A stretch of DNA of 64,000 nucleotides from Zunongwangia pacifica (GTDB lineage Bacteria > Bacteroidota > Bacteroidia > Flavobacteriales > Flavobacteriaceae): the NCBI RefSeq assembly GCF_023499215.1, contig NZ_JAKHSK010000020.1:21955-85954 (forward strand). Reading direction: 5' to 3'. The translations under genes were made by a program, and so were the position numbers. The notes under the pieces are model-generated. The model saw nothing but the letters and a program-made list of their open reading frames with translations, had not been told where the DNA came from and did not search any database. Shown in pieces: positions 16,594 through 25,102 of the stretch. Position 1 is the first letter of the stretch. Each line of letters begins with the position of its first letter.

Positions 16594-18894
16594 TTACAAA
16601 AACCACTGTAAAGAAAGCATGATATTTCGGCCAATATTGGCAATTCCATCAGTTTTTAATCGGGATAAATGAGCGATATAGTCTTTATCAAAAAGATTAT
16701 TTCCGTTCACTGATACCTGTACTTCAGAATCGTTTAACTTTATCCTGCCACCAAAGCCTGCACCTAGTAAAGAATATCCTCCGGTTCTTGTTTCAAATGT
16801 ACTGGTGTTTTCTTTATCAAAAACATTTTTTAAGCGAATAAAGGCGTATTTGTTTTCGATAATCTTGCCTTTGTTAAATTCAACTCTAAAGGTGTTGGTA
16901 ATACTATTTGCCGGAATTAAAGGAAGGTAAGTATCATCATCTCTTTTTCCGGTCACTGTTTCAAAACTACTTTCGATATGCATCCAATCCCATGGGTGCG
17001 GGTGTATATGGATCCCAACTTCACCACCATATAATTTAGCATCATCCTGTACATAATCATAAACGGGATCGTCGTTGATGCGCTCTCCGGTAGGTGCTAA
17101 GTAGATATAATCGTTTATAGTATTATGAAAGGCATTCGCAAAAGCTTCAAAATGCTCATTTCTCCATTCTAGTGATAAATCAACCTGAAAGTTTTGTTCG
17201 TTATCCAGTTCAGGGTTTCCAACTTCATATCTGTTAGCCCCGTGGTGAGCACCATTACTGGTAAGTTCGGCTAAGTTAGGGGCTCTAAATCCGCTTGCTA
17301 AATTTAATCTGGCATTTAAATTTTTAGAAATTTGATATTTTGCTCCAAACGCACCATTTATACTATTAAAAGAACGGTCTACCGCTTGCATATATCCAGT
17401 TTCACCTTCTTCACCGTGGGTTTCACTATCGACATTACGGGTATCATAACGTAAACCCGCCTGAAAATTCCAAACTTTTAGGTGCAAATGGGTGGTAGCA
17501 AAAACTCCAAAATCTACCGTTTTGGCATCAGGAATTAAAATTTCTTCTCCTGTATTTTTATTGTCCTGCCACATGCCCTGTATTCCGGCGATCGTTTCAA
17601 ACTTTCCTAATTTTGGCAGATTGTATTTAATGTTGTAATTAAAGGTTTCCAGCTCCATATCTAAAGCAGGATGCAATTCTTCTCCTTCTTCGCTATGTTC
17701 CTCTTCGTGATCATGATCTTCTTCTTCAGCATGGTCATCATGTTCCTCACCATGTTCTTCTTCGTGATCATGATGGTCTTCAAATTCCTTTCGGTTATTA
17801 AACTGATACCCAAATTTTGCATTCAAACTAGAGTTGGCAAAATAGATCGTATTGTCTAAACTTAAAATATGATTATCGATTTGCTGGTAGGGTAACACCA
17901 GTGTTTTAGAAGTGGTTTGTGCGGTGATTTCTTCCGGGATTCCAAGTTCACTTCGGTTAAAATTATAACGAAGATCAGATCTAAATTTTTCGTTTTGATA
18001 AGCAATTCCTGTTTTTAGGTCTTTTTCGTTAAACCTGGTATTCGTAACCCTTGTGCCATTACCAGTTTTATAATCTGAATGTTCGGCAAGACTCCCACGA
18101 GCGATAAATTTTAAATTTTCTCCGGAAGTTTTAGCCATGGCACTGGCCTGATAGCCTAAAGTATTACTAAAATAATCTCCGTTAAATTCAGCGTTTGTTT
18201 GGCCTACTGCAGCGTATTGCTCTGGATTAAGATAAAGAACACCACCAATAGCATCGCTACCATAAAGTAGGGAAGCAGGGCCTTTAATAACTTCTACACT
18301 TCCAATCCCTTTAGAGCTAATCCCTAAGCCATGTTCACCACCAAATTGCTGGTTTTCCATACGCACACCCTGTGTGTAAGTAAGTACCCGGTTAGAACTT
18401 AATCCACGAATTACCGGTTTTCCAATACCAATACCAGTGCTTAAATTTTCTACTCCTGGAATTTGCGAAATTCCATCAGCTAGTGTAACTGCTCCTTTTT
18501 TATTTAATTCAGAAACACTTTCGCGTTCTACCCGCATCACATTTTCGCTTTGTAACTGGTGGAAAGGGGTAGAAACAATCACTTCTTCCATTTCTACTGC
18601 AGAGGGTTTTAATACCAGCTCAATATTGGTTGTGGGGATGGTCACTTCTTTGGAGTATGAGGTAAAGCCTATAGAAGAAATTACTAATTTATAATTTCCT
18701 GAAGGTAAATTTTTAATAGTAAAATGACCACTTTCGTCGGTTGTAGTGCCTTTTTCTAGTTTAGGGAAATAAACGCTTGCACTAAAAACAGGTTCTCCGG
18801 TATCCTGATTTTTTACAGTTCCACTAAATTGATTTTGTGCAAATAGCACATTGGATACTGCTATAAGTAGTATTGTAATGAGTACTTTTCTCAT
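16594..18894 (-). CDS. TonB-dependent receptor with His-rich loop (probable metal uptake)
   Basis: 766 aa outer membrane receptor. Signal peptide (residues 1-19), carboxypeptidase-regulatory-like domain (about 21-105), plug (about 115-225; PVIRGLSSNRVLTYTQGVRM, GPASLLYGSDAIGGVLY) and a beta-barrel ending in the aromatic residue of LSLQWFL. A loop at about 368-404 consists mostly of His, Asp and Glu (HDHEEEHGEEHDDH and more), as in zinc receptors such as ZnuD. Upstream on the same strand lie a small His-rich secreted protein and a small membrane protein, which supports divalent metal (zinc or copper) import or sensing. The ion itself is inference. Confidence 0.9.
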   Translation of the reverse strand: MRKVLITILLIAVSNVLFAQNQFSGTVKNQDTGEPVFSASVYFPKLEKGTTTDESGHFTIKNLPSGNYKLVISSIGFTSYSKEVTIPTTNIELVLKPSAVEMEEVIVSTPFHQLQSENVMRVERESVSELNKKGAVTLADGISQIPGVENLSTGIGIGKPVIRGLSSNRVLTYTQGVRMENQQFGGEHGLGISSKGIGSVEVIKGPASLLYGSDAIGGVLYLNPEQYAAVGQTNAEFNGDYFSNTLGYQASAMAKTSGENLKFIARGSLAEHSDYKTGNGTRVTNTRFNEKDLKTGIAYQNEKFRSDLRYNFNRSELGIPEEITAQTTSKTLVLPYQQIDNHILSLDNTIYFANSSLNAKFGYQFNNRKEFEDHHDHEEEHGEEHDDHAEEEDHDHEEEHSEEGEELHPALDMELETFNYNIKYNLPKLGKFETIAGIQGMWQDNKNTGEEILIPDAKTVDFGVFATTHLHLKVWNFQAGLRYDTRNVDSETHGEEGETGYMQAVDRSFNSINGAFGAKYQISKNLNARLNLASGFRAPNLAELTSNGAHHGANRYEVGNPELDNEQNFQVDLSLEWRNEHFEAFANAFHNTINDYIYLAPTGERINDDPVYDYVQDDAKLYGGEVGIHIHPHPWDWMHIESSFETVTGKRDDDTYLPLIPANSITNTFRVEFNKGKIIENKYAFIRLKNVFDKENTSTFETRTGGYSLLGAGFGGRIKLNDSEVQVSVNGNNLFDKDYIAHLSRLKTDGIANIGRNIMLSLQWFL

Positions 18895-19144
18895 TTGTTG
18901 GGATTTTAAACGATTAAATGAATTAAGGAATATCCGTTATCAGTAATCATTTATACTAGCTGTTCGCTGTCTGATAGGTTTGAAGTTCCATCTTATTTTG
19001 ACTAAAAATCAAAATTTTAGAAGGAGATTCTAAATCAATACCTATAGCTGTAGGAACAGCATGATTATAAATTTTATGATATTGCGAATAATCATAAATA
19101 TTTTTCCTTTCTATTATGCAAAAAAGGAAGGGGTACTGTCTTGA

Positions 19145-19468
19145 TTATGCTATAATGGAAGGTGGGCCTCTAAGCTCAAATAATAGACACTGATAATCGC
19201 TTAAAAATTCGTAAAAGCTAAAAAGATGTTTCGCCTGTGTTTTAATAACAACAGGTTCAAAATGTAAAATTTCTAGATTTAATGCAGGGCTTTGATGAAA
19301 CTTGTGTAGGTTACAATCTAAATCTGGGTGATGAATATGTTGCTTAGCATAATTATCACAAAGGCCGTGATGGTGACCGCTAAAGGCATGTGCAAAATTA
19401 GCAATTGCCGGAAATACGATGATAAACGCCGCGAAAACAAAAAATATATTTTTAAGCGTTTTCTTCAT
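19145..19468 (-). CDS. Small His/Cys-rich secreted or membrane-anchored protein
   Basis: 107 aa. An N-terminal hydrophobic segment (residues 8-28) is followed by GHHHGLCDNYAKQHIHHPDLDCNLHKFH, a dense set of potential metal ligands (9 His and 2 Cys within about 28 residues). It is directly adjacent to the upstream gene and 250 bases before the His-rich TonB receptor. A periplasmic metal-binding role with that receptor is plausible but not proven. Family not recognised. Confidence 0.75.
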   Translation of the reverse strand: MKKTLKNIFFVFAAFIIVFPAIANFAHAFSGHHHGLCDNYAKQHIHHPDLDCNLHKFHQSPALNLEILHFEPVVIKTQAKHLFSFYEFLSDYQCLLFELRGPPSIIA

Positions 19469-19771
19469 TTAGTCTTTAAAAAATTTACCCAGACCCAACC
19501 GACTAAGCATTTTTTTTTCAAATGCCCAGAAAAATTCAAATTGGCCAAATATCCAGCCAATTATGATTAACAAAACCTGATAAATAGGAAATAAAAATAA
19601 AATTCTAGCGGGCCAGTATACATACCAGTCATGCTGTGGAGTGATCCCTAGAAAAGTTGTTACCGGTGCAGCCAATTTTGCGGCAGTAGACCCTGTAATT
19701 GCAAAAACAAGTAGGATGACAACCAACTGGCGGTTAGAGGTTAGTCCCCATCGTTCTTTTAATTTCTCCAT
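19469..19771 (-). CDS. Small membrane protein, DUF6787-like
   Basis: 100 aa with two hydrophobic segments (residues 15-40 and 50-73) and the conserved-looking start MEKLKERWGLTSNRQLVVIL and middle HDWYVYWPARILFLFPIYQVLLI. I associate this pattern with the DUF6787 family of Bacteroidota (from memory). It abuts the His-rich gene without a gap, so the two are one operon and likely belong with the TonB receptor. A -7 element lies 4 bases before its start. Confidence 0.8.
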   Translation of the reverse strand: MEKLKERWGLTSNRQLVVILLVFAITGSTAAKLAAPVTTFLGITPQHDWYVYWPARILFLFPIYQVLLIIIGWIFGQFEFFWAFEKKMLSRLGLGKFFKD

Positions 19772-19775
19772 ACTG

Positions 19776-19783
19776 CAAAGATA
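19776..19783 (-). promoter_or_regulatory. -7 element directly before the metal operon
   Basis: TATCTTTG on the minus strand, an exact TAnnTTTG match that ends 4 bases before the ATG of the 100-aa gene. The transcript would have almost no leader, an arrangement I believe is common in flavobacteria. Confidence 0.55.
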
Positions 19784-19816
19784 TTAAAAGGAATGGAGTT
19801 TTAAAGCCTTAATATC

Positions 19817-20275
19817 TTAAATACGTGTTGGTACCGTAAATCTTTGATTATACTGCCTGCTTAGATATACAAAGTAATAATAGAGCAAATAATTTACCTC
19901 ATATCCGTAATCGATCTGCGGATCATAGTTTATTTCCTGTACATATAGGTTATTATTGTAGCGCATTGGTTGGCGAACTCTATTATTATAATCGTTCACC
20001 AAAATGCGGTTTTTATTTTCAAGGTAACTTTGGGAATAATATCCTTTGGGTCTTGCAATACTATTAATAAACAGGTTAAAACCGGGTTCAATGATAATGA
20101 TTTCATATTCCAGACTATCATTTGCGATTCTAACCGTATCATTTTCGGTATTGGAATTTTTATGACCTTTACCACTATTTTTCGTTAATCCACAGCTGTA
20201 AACAAACAGCACCATTAAGACGATGTAAAGTATATTTTTCAAACGGATAAATTTAGGTTGAAATTTATTTGCCAA
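19817..20275 (-). CDS. Hypothetical lipoprotein
   Basis: 152 aa. Residues 13-28 form a lipobox-type signal (LYIVLMVLFVYSC) with C28 as the likely lipidated residue; the region before is unusually long and basic, so translation might begin later. The mature part is rich in Asn, Tyr and Arg and of no family I recognise. Single gene between the DUF937-like and DUF6787-like genes. Confidence 0.65.
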   Translation of the reverse strand: MANKFQPKFIRLKNILYIVLMVLFVYSCGLTKNSGKGHKNSNTENDTVRIANDSLEYEIIIIEPGFNLFINSIARPKGYYSQSYLENKNRILVNDYNNRVRQPMRYNNNLYVQEINYDPQIDYGYEVNYLLYYYFVYLSRQYNQRFTVPTRI

Positions 20276-20326
20276 ATTTAGTCTCTAAACACGGACTTCA
20301 TTTTGGCAATTTAGCTAAAAAGTAAA

Positions 20327-20938
20327 TTATTTACCACCGGTGTAGCCTTTTAAAATACTATCTTTTTTATTCTTTTTACCAATAACCATTGCTGAAGCTT
20401 CAGGAATAATATTTGGATTATTTTTTATATTGAAAATAGTATCAAAAAACGAATTGTTATATTTAGAAGAGCTTCCTAGGGCACTATCAATAAGATCCTC
20501 AATTTCGTCATTTTTAATATTTTCTTTCTTCTTTTGAATGCTTAAAATAGCGATAACTACCGGAATACAAATTGTAGTTATTTCTTGTACGGCCGCTTTG
20601 TCGACATTTAAAGAATCACTTATAGTGTTGATAATGCTGTTAAAGTTCTCTCCTAAAATCATTTCACCATAATTACTACCACATTCTAAAAGATCTTCGG
20701 TTTCTTTATCTGAAAATACCCTCATAAATTTTGAAGGATTTGGAGCTTCTTCCAGCATTTCATTAAGAGACTCGGTATAACCTTCCTGAATTTTATTTTT
20801 AAAGTTTCCTAAAATTAAGGGAAGTACCATTCCTAAAACAGAAGAAACATTGTTTAAAGGCACCCCCGTTTTACCGGAAGCTTTATTTATAAGTTCTTTC
20901 CCTAAATTGGTGTTTAGAATGTCTAATATTGAAGCCAT
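20327..20938 (-). CDS. DUF937-like protein
   Basis: 203 aa, no signal peptide. The start, MASILDILNTNLGKELINKASGKTG followed by a VLGMVLPLILGNFKNKI helix, resembles the DUF937 family (repeat-type helical proteins of unknown function, related to YidB). The family assignment is from memory. It lies downstream of the serA-like gene but 262 bases away, so probably a separate unit. Confidence 0.7.
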   Translation of the reverse strand: MASILDILNTNLGKELINKASGKTGVPLNNVSSVLGMVLPLILGNFKNKIQEGYTESLNEMLEEAPNPSKFMRVFSDKETEDLLECGSNYGEMILGENFNSIINTISDSLNVDKAAVQEITTICIPVVIAILSIQKKKENIKNDEIEDLIDSALGSSSKYNNSFFDTIFNIKNNPNIIPEASAMVIGKKNKKDSILKGYTGGK

Positions 20939-21200
20939 AATGGTAAAAGTTTTATTGCTTTTAATAAGGGCAATTTTCTAAATTTTTGCATCTTTAAAAA
21001 CCCGGTATCATTTTCGGAAGTTAATCAATAAAGATTGGTACTGCTGTTAAATCTTTATTATAATCTTTTATAGCCCATACCTTATAAAATTACAGTAAGT
21101 GCTTATGGTATATATTTTCTCTCCAATCCCTAATCACAAAAATGAATTCTTTAAGATTGGGATTGGAAAGAAGTTTAGAAATACTTAAAATTTCAGGGAA

Positions 21201-22172
21201 TTATTTAAAGAAATCCATACCCGATTTGCCATGAAATTTAGCGATAACTTCTTTGGCAATAAGCGCTGCAGATCGTTCTGTAGCCGTACCCGTTAGTCCG
21301 CCAATATGCGGAGTTAAGGAAATACGCTCGTTCATTAACAATTTTATTGCCGGTGTAGGCTCGTTATCGTAAGTATCTAAACCGGCAAATTTCAATTTAG
21401 CATCCTCTAGAGCTTCAATTAGAGCTTCTTCATCGATCGCATTTCCGTTAGAGATGTTTACAATACCCCCATTCGGTTTCATTAAAGCGATTTCTTTAGC
21501 TCCAATAATTGGGTTTTTCTGCTCAGAAACACTTAAAGAAATGATATCTGAATTTTCTAAAACCTGCTCTAAATTCACCGTTTTTAATCCAATTTCGACG
21601 TTTTGATCCTGAATTTTTAGTTGAAGTTTGGCACCAACTACATTAGGATCTGTAGCGATAACCTTCATCCCAAAACCTAAGGCGATTTTAGCTATTTCCT
21701 GACCAATTTTTCCAAAACCAATAATTCCTATCGTTTTTCCCTGAAGTTCGATTCCGCCAGAATAGAAGTTTCTTAGATCCTTAAAGTTCATATCGCCTTC
21801 CAGTGGCATATTTCGGTTAGAGTGATGTAAAAATCGGCTTCCACCAAGAATATGAGCAAAAACAAGTTCGGCTACAGATCTTGTTGCCGCAACAGGAGCG
21901 GTGATAAACTGAATCCCATTTTTCTCGGCTTCAGCAACAGAACTTACTACCTGCTCGTTACCAATTACAGCGATAAATTTTAATTGTGGTGCACCTGTAA
22001 TAACTTCATTTTCTATAAAGGTAGTACGAGTAATGATCCCTTCAATGTTTTTGGCATTGATATATTCTTTTAGCTGAGATTGGGCAACTTTCACAGATAA
22101 AACATTAAACCCAGCTTCGGTTAATTGTGAAACTGCGGTTTGTGAAAGTCCATCGGTAACTAAAATATTCAT
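21201..22172 (-). CDS. D-2-hydroxyacid dehydrogenase, SerA-like, catalytic Arg replaced
   Basis: 323 aa. The Rossmann motif GIIGFGKIGQEIA and the catalytic His in SLTPHIGG are present, as is the Glu in YDNEPTP. Two features differ from true 3-phosphoglycerate dehydrogenases: the usual ARGG/SRG segment with the catalytic Arg reads NISNGNAIDEEAL (Asn at 242), and the GRGGVGxDNID substrate-nucleotide segment reads IGNEQVVSSVAEAEK. The gene follows serC by 20 bases, the place where serA is expected. It could be a diverged SerA, a regulator-like paralogue, or an enzyme with another substrate. Whether serine synthesis depends on it cannot be judged here. Confidence 0.85.
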   Translation of the reverse strand: MNILVTDGLSQTAVSQLTEAGFNVLSVKVAQSQLKEYINAKNIEGIITRTTFIENEVITGAPQLKFIAVIGNEQVVSSVAEAEKNGIQFITAPVAATRSVAELVFAHILGGSRFLHHSNRNMPLEGDMNFKDLRNFYSGGIELQGKTIGIIGFGKIGQEIAKIALGFGMKVIATDPNVVGAKLQLKIQDQNVEIGLKTVNLEQVLENSDIISLSVSEQKNPIIGAKEIALMKPNGGIVNISNGNAIDEEALIEALEDAKLKFAGLDTYDNEPTPAIKLLMNERISLTPHIGGLTGTATERSAALIAKEVIAKFHGKSGMDFFK

Positions 22173-22191
22173 TTAATTTTATTTTTCTTAA

Positions 22192-23256
22192 TTATGAAAT
22201 CTTTTCGAAATGCTGCATTACATCTACCAGTACCTGCACACTCTCTATAGGCATCGCATTGTACATAGAAGCTCGATAACCTCCCACACTTCTATGGCCG
22301 TTAATTCCGTTAATATTGGCTTCTTTCCATAGCTTATCGAAAGTAGCTTTATCAGCTCCTTCAGCAAGATTAAAAGTAGGGTTCATGATCGAGCGGTCTT
22401 CTTTTTCAGCGAAACCTTTAAATAGTGGATTGCGATCTATTTCAGCATAAAGCAATTCCGCTTTTTTATTGTTTTTATCTTCGATTCCTGCAATTCCACC
22501 TAAATTCTTAAGCCATTGTAAATTCAGTAAAGAAGTGTAAATAGAAAATACAGATGGGGTGTTAAACATACTGTCTTTATCGATATGCACCTGGTAATTC
22601 ATCATCGATGGAATTTGGCGCTTTACTTTTCCCAAAATATCTTCTTTAACCACAGCGAGTGTTACACCAGCTGGTCCCATGTTTTTTTGCGCACCGGCGT
22701 AGATCAAATCAAACTGACTAAAATCCATCGTTCTGGATAAAATATCACTACTCATATCACAAACCAGTGGCACTTCGGTTTTAGGGAAAGACTTCATCTG
22801 TGTTCCGTAAATAGTGTTGTTACTGGTACAGTGAAAATAATCTGCATCGGTAGGGATGCTGTATTCTTTTGGGATATAATTAAAGTTTTTGTCTTTAGAA
22901 GAGGCAACTTCAACCACTTCACCAAACAATTTTGCTTCTTTAATTGCTTTACTGCTCCAGGTACCGGTATTGGTATATGCCGCTTTTTTGTCAAGTAAAT
23001 TATAGGCAACCATTAAAAACTGCATGCTGGCACCGCCATGTAAAAATAAGGCCTGATATCCTTTATTCTGAAGTCCTAAAAGCTCTAAAATCAAAGCGCG
23101 AGCCTCTTCGATTACCGAAACAAAAGCCTCACTACGATGCGAAATCTCAAGAATTGAAAGTCCGCTGTTATTAAAATCCAATACTGCTGCAGAAGCTTTT
23201 TCAAAAACTTCCTGTGGCAAAATGCAGGGTCCTGCGCTAAAATTATGTTTTTTCAT
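22192..23256 (-). CDS. serC: Phosphoserine aminotransferase
   Basis: Transfers the amino group of glutamate to 3-phosphohydroxypyruvate in serine synthesis (and acts in pyridoxal phosphate synthesis in some bacteria). 354 aa, class V PLP aminotransferase. The PLP lysine is K191 in YAGAQKNMGPAG; HNFSAGPCILP near the start and NGHRSVGGYRASMYNA near the end are SerC signatures. Cytosolic. It precedes the SerA-like gene in a tight pair; the acyl-CoA reductase gene lies 96 bases upstream on the same strand. Confidence 0.96.
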   Translation of the reverse strand: MKKHNFSAGPCILPQEVFEKASAAVLDFNNSGLSILEISHRSEAFVSVIEEARALILELLGLQNKGYQALFLHGGASMQFLMVAYNLLDKKAAYTNTGTWSSKAIKEAKLFGEVVEVASSKDKNFNYIPKEYSIPTDADYFHCTSNNTIYGTQMKSFPKTEVPLVCDMSSDILSRTMDFSQFDLIYAGAQKNMGPAGVTLAVVKEDILGKVKRQIPSMMNYQVHIDKDSMFNTPSVFSIYTSLLNLQWLKNLGGIAGIEDKNNKKAELLYAEIDRNPLFKGFAEKEDRSIMNPTFNLAEGADKATFDKLWKEANINGINGHRSVGGYRASMYNAMPIESVQVLVDVMQHFEKIS

Positions 23257-23352
23257 ACGGTATTTAGATTGAGCTCTATTTGTGAGCTTTTCTTTGCTGT
23301 AGGTCGTAAATTCTGAATTTACTTTTCAAAATTTGTGGAAACAGCGAAGAAT

Positions 23353-24423
23353 TTATTGGTTTAAGTTGATTAAAAATTGGATGGTATCTACACCATCGGC
23401 ATAATCCCAAAGTTTTGGATGCTGAGTTTCGCCAAATTTCACTTCATTTTTTGCAGAAGCTTCTTTTCGTACCACACATTGTAATTGTTCCCCTTTTTCT
23501 TCTAGTTGTTGTTGAAGCGCTGCTTCATCTTCATAAAACTCATAAAAAAGTACTGAAATTGGTGAGCCAAAGCCTTTATCTTCTTTTAGCATTAAAAAAC
23601 CGTTATCCAGAATATTAAATTCGCTCATTAGATAAACGGCTTTATTATAATCGTAGTTATTGGCGTATTTATTTTGATTAATAATATCGTTCCAATGATA
23701 AATCCCTTTATAGAAATGGTCAAAATCGTAATTTTTAGGCAGGAATAATTTCGATACGTTTCGGCAACCAAGTCCGTAATATCTAAAAATATCTTCAGCC
23801 AGCGCCTTCAATTCGTTTTCGGTTTCATCTCCACGAATAATGGCGACCGAGTTTCGGTTTTTACGAATAATATTCGGTTTATTTTTAAAGTAATATTCAA
23901 AATAACGTGCTGTGTTGTTGCTACCGGTAGCAATTACGGCATCAAAATTTTCTAATCGGTCCTGAGTGAACGTGATTTTAGATTCGAATTCACTATTTAA
24001 TTTTGCTAAATAATTACATAAAACCGGTAAAAGCTGCTTGTCGTTATCTGAAGGTTTTATAAGAACATTATTTCCAGACATTAAAACACTCAAAAAATCA
24101 TGAAAACCAACCAGCGGAATATTTCCGGCCATGATAATCGCAATGGTTTTTGGGTTGATATCGTCTTTAATATTATATGGCTTTAGCCAGGCTTCTAGAT
24201 TAGCCGTAGTTAAAGCCTCGCTCCATTGCTTTAAAGCGAATAAGACATTGTCTTTGGTAAACCAGCCATTATAATGTACCGCGGAATTGATTTTGTATTC
24301 CAGCTCGTCGAAGTATTTTTTATCGATTTCTGAAAGATTCAGCGCTGAATTGCTTTCAGCATTAAAATTCTTAAGAAAATCGCCTAATTTTGAAAAATAT
24401 GAAATACGTTCTTTTATTGTCAT
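23353..24423 (-). CDS. Acyl-CoA reductase (LuxC-like)
   Basis: 356 aa aldehyde-dehydrogenase-fold protein. The block NPKTIAIIMAGNIPLVGFHDFLSVLMSG and the probable catalytic Cys in YGLGCRNVSKLFLP fit the acyl-CoA reductase family seen next to serC in many flavobacteria. Reaction assumed to be reduction of an acyl-CoA or acyl phosphate to an aldehyde; the true substrate is unknown. Cytosolic. Divergent from the ferredoxin gene, whose product could supply electrons, though that is speculation. Confidence 0.88.
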   Translation of the reverse strand: MTIKERISYFSKLGDFLKNFNAESNSALNLSEIDKKYFDELEYKINSAVHYNGWFTKDNVLFALKQWSEALTTANLEAWLKPYNIKDDINPKTIAIIMAGNIPLVGFHDFLSVLMSGNNVLIKPSDNDKQLLPVLCNYLAKLNSEFESKITFTQDRLENFDAVIATGSNNTARYFEYYFKNKPNIIRKNRNSVAIIRGDETENELKALAEDIFRYYGLGCRNVSKLFLPKNYDFDHFYKGIYHWNDIINQNKYANNYDYNKAVYLMSEFNILDNGFLMLKEDKGFGSPISVLFYEFYEDEAALQQQLEEKGEQLQCVVRKEASAKNEVKFGETQHPKLWDYADGVDTIQFLINLNQ

Positions 24424-24430
24424 TCCTAAT

Positions 24431-24461
24431 TTGGTTATGAAAAGCCTTCACGTTAAATTTG
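24431..24461 (+). promoter_or_regulatory. Promoter of the ferredoxin gene
   Basis: TTG at 24431-24433, 20 bases, then TAAATTTG at 24454-24461: a full match to the Bacteroidota promoter pattern. The predicted leader is about 100 bases. Confidence 0.6.
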
Positions 24462-24565
24462 TAACGGCGAAATTAAAACTTCCTAACTGGAAAAACTATA
24501 AAATTTCCTAAAACTGGAAGTAAAAGAGAAGAATCGCGTTATTTTTATAAATTAAAAAAACAGCT

Positions 24566-24913
24566 ATGGCAATCATTATAACAGATGAATGTATAAACTG
24601 CGGCGCTTGCGAACCGGAATGCCCAAATACAGCAATTTATGAAGGAGCTGATGACTGGCGTTATGCAGATGGTACAGCACTTTCTGGAGACATCGTATTA
24701 CCATCGGGAACCGAAGCTAATGCTGACGAAGCCCAGGAGCCGGTAAGTGACGAATATTATTATATCGTGCCAGATAAGTGTACAGAGTGTAAAGGTTTTC
24801 ACGAAGAACCACAATGTGCGGCAGTATGCCCGGTAGATTGTTGCGTGCCAGATGACGATCACGTAGAAAGTGAAGAAACACTGCTTGCAAAGCAAAAGTT
24901 TATGCACGAATAA
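24566..24913 (+). CDS. 2[4Fe-4S] ferredoxin
   Basis: 115 aa, acidic. First cluster motif C9-x2-C12-x2-C15-x3-C19 ([12 protein letters not shown]); second motif [13 protein letters not shown] then CPVDC, with the longer gap between the second and third Cys that marks the Allochromatium-type (Alvin) ferredoxins. An acidic insert separates the motifs and an acidic tail follows. Cytosolic electron carrier; partner unknown. Divergent from acyl-CoA reductase; followed by a strong terminator. Confidence 0.93.
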   Translation: MAIIITDECINCGACEPECPNTAIYEGADDWRYADGTALSGDIVLPSGTEANADEAQEPVSDEYYYIVPDKCTECKGFHEEPQCAAVCPVDCCVPDDDHVESEETLLAKQKFMHE

Positions 24914-24976
24914 TCGAAAAAATAATCCATTATCGAGGGATAATTCACCAAGATTTTTGATTTTTGAAAATATAAG

Positions 24977-25004
24977 AGTCCGTTTGAAAAAACGGACTTT
25001 TTTT
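24977..25004 (+). terminator. Terminator of the ferredoxin gene
   Basis: AGTCCGTTT and AAACGGACT arms around a 4-base loop, followed by a run of seven T. Confidence 0.88.
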
Positions 25005-25030
25005 ATTGGCACCGCCAAAGGGTATAATAC

Positions 25031-25102
25031 CCCGAGGCTTGCCTCGAAATTAAAAATTTGTTTTCAACGAATGCCTTGTGGACTTGTCCCGAGGTACTTT
25101 AC
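25031..25102. repeat. Dispersed intergenic repeat, copy 1
   Basis: CCCGAGGCTTGCCTCG forms a short hairpin, and 25070-25102 (AATGCCTTGTGG... GAGGTACTTTAC) matches 59618-59650 at roughly 80% by eye. The repeat overlaps the 3' end of the AraC gene: the TAA stop of that gene lies inside it (25099-25101), as do the last codons. Confidence 0.45.

Noticed and set aside
17671..17859. Rightward 62-codon frame opposite the His-rich loop
   Set aside because: A Phe/Met/Ile-rich shadow caused by the His/Glu codons on the other strand.
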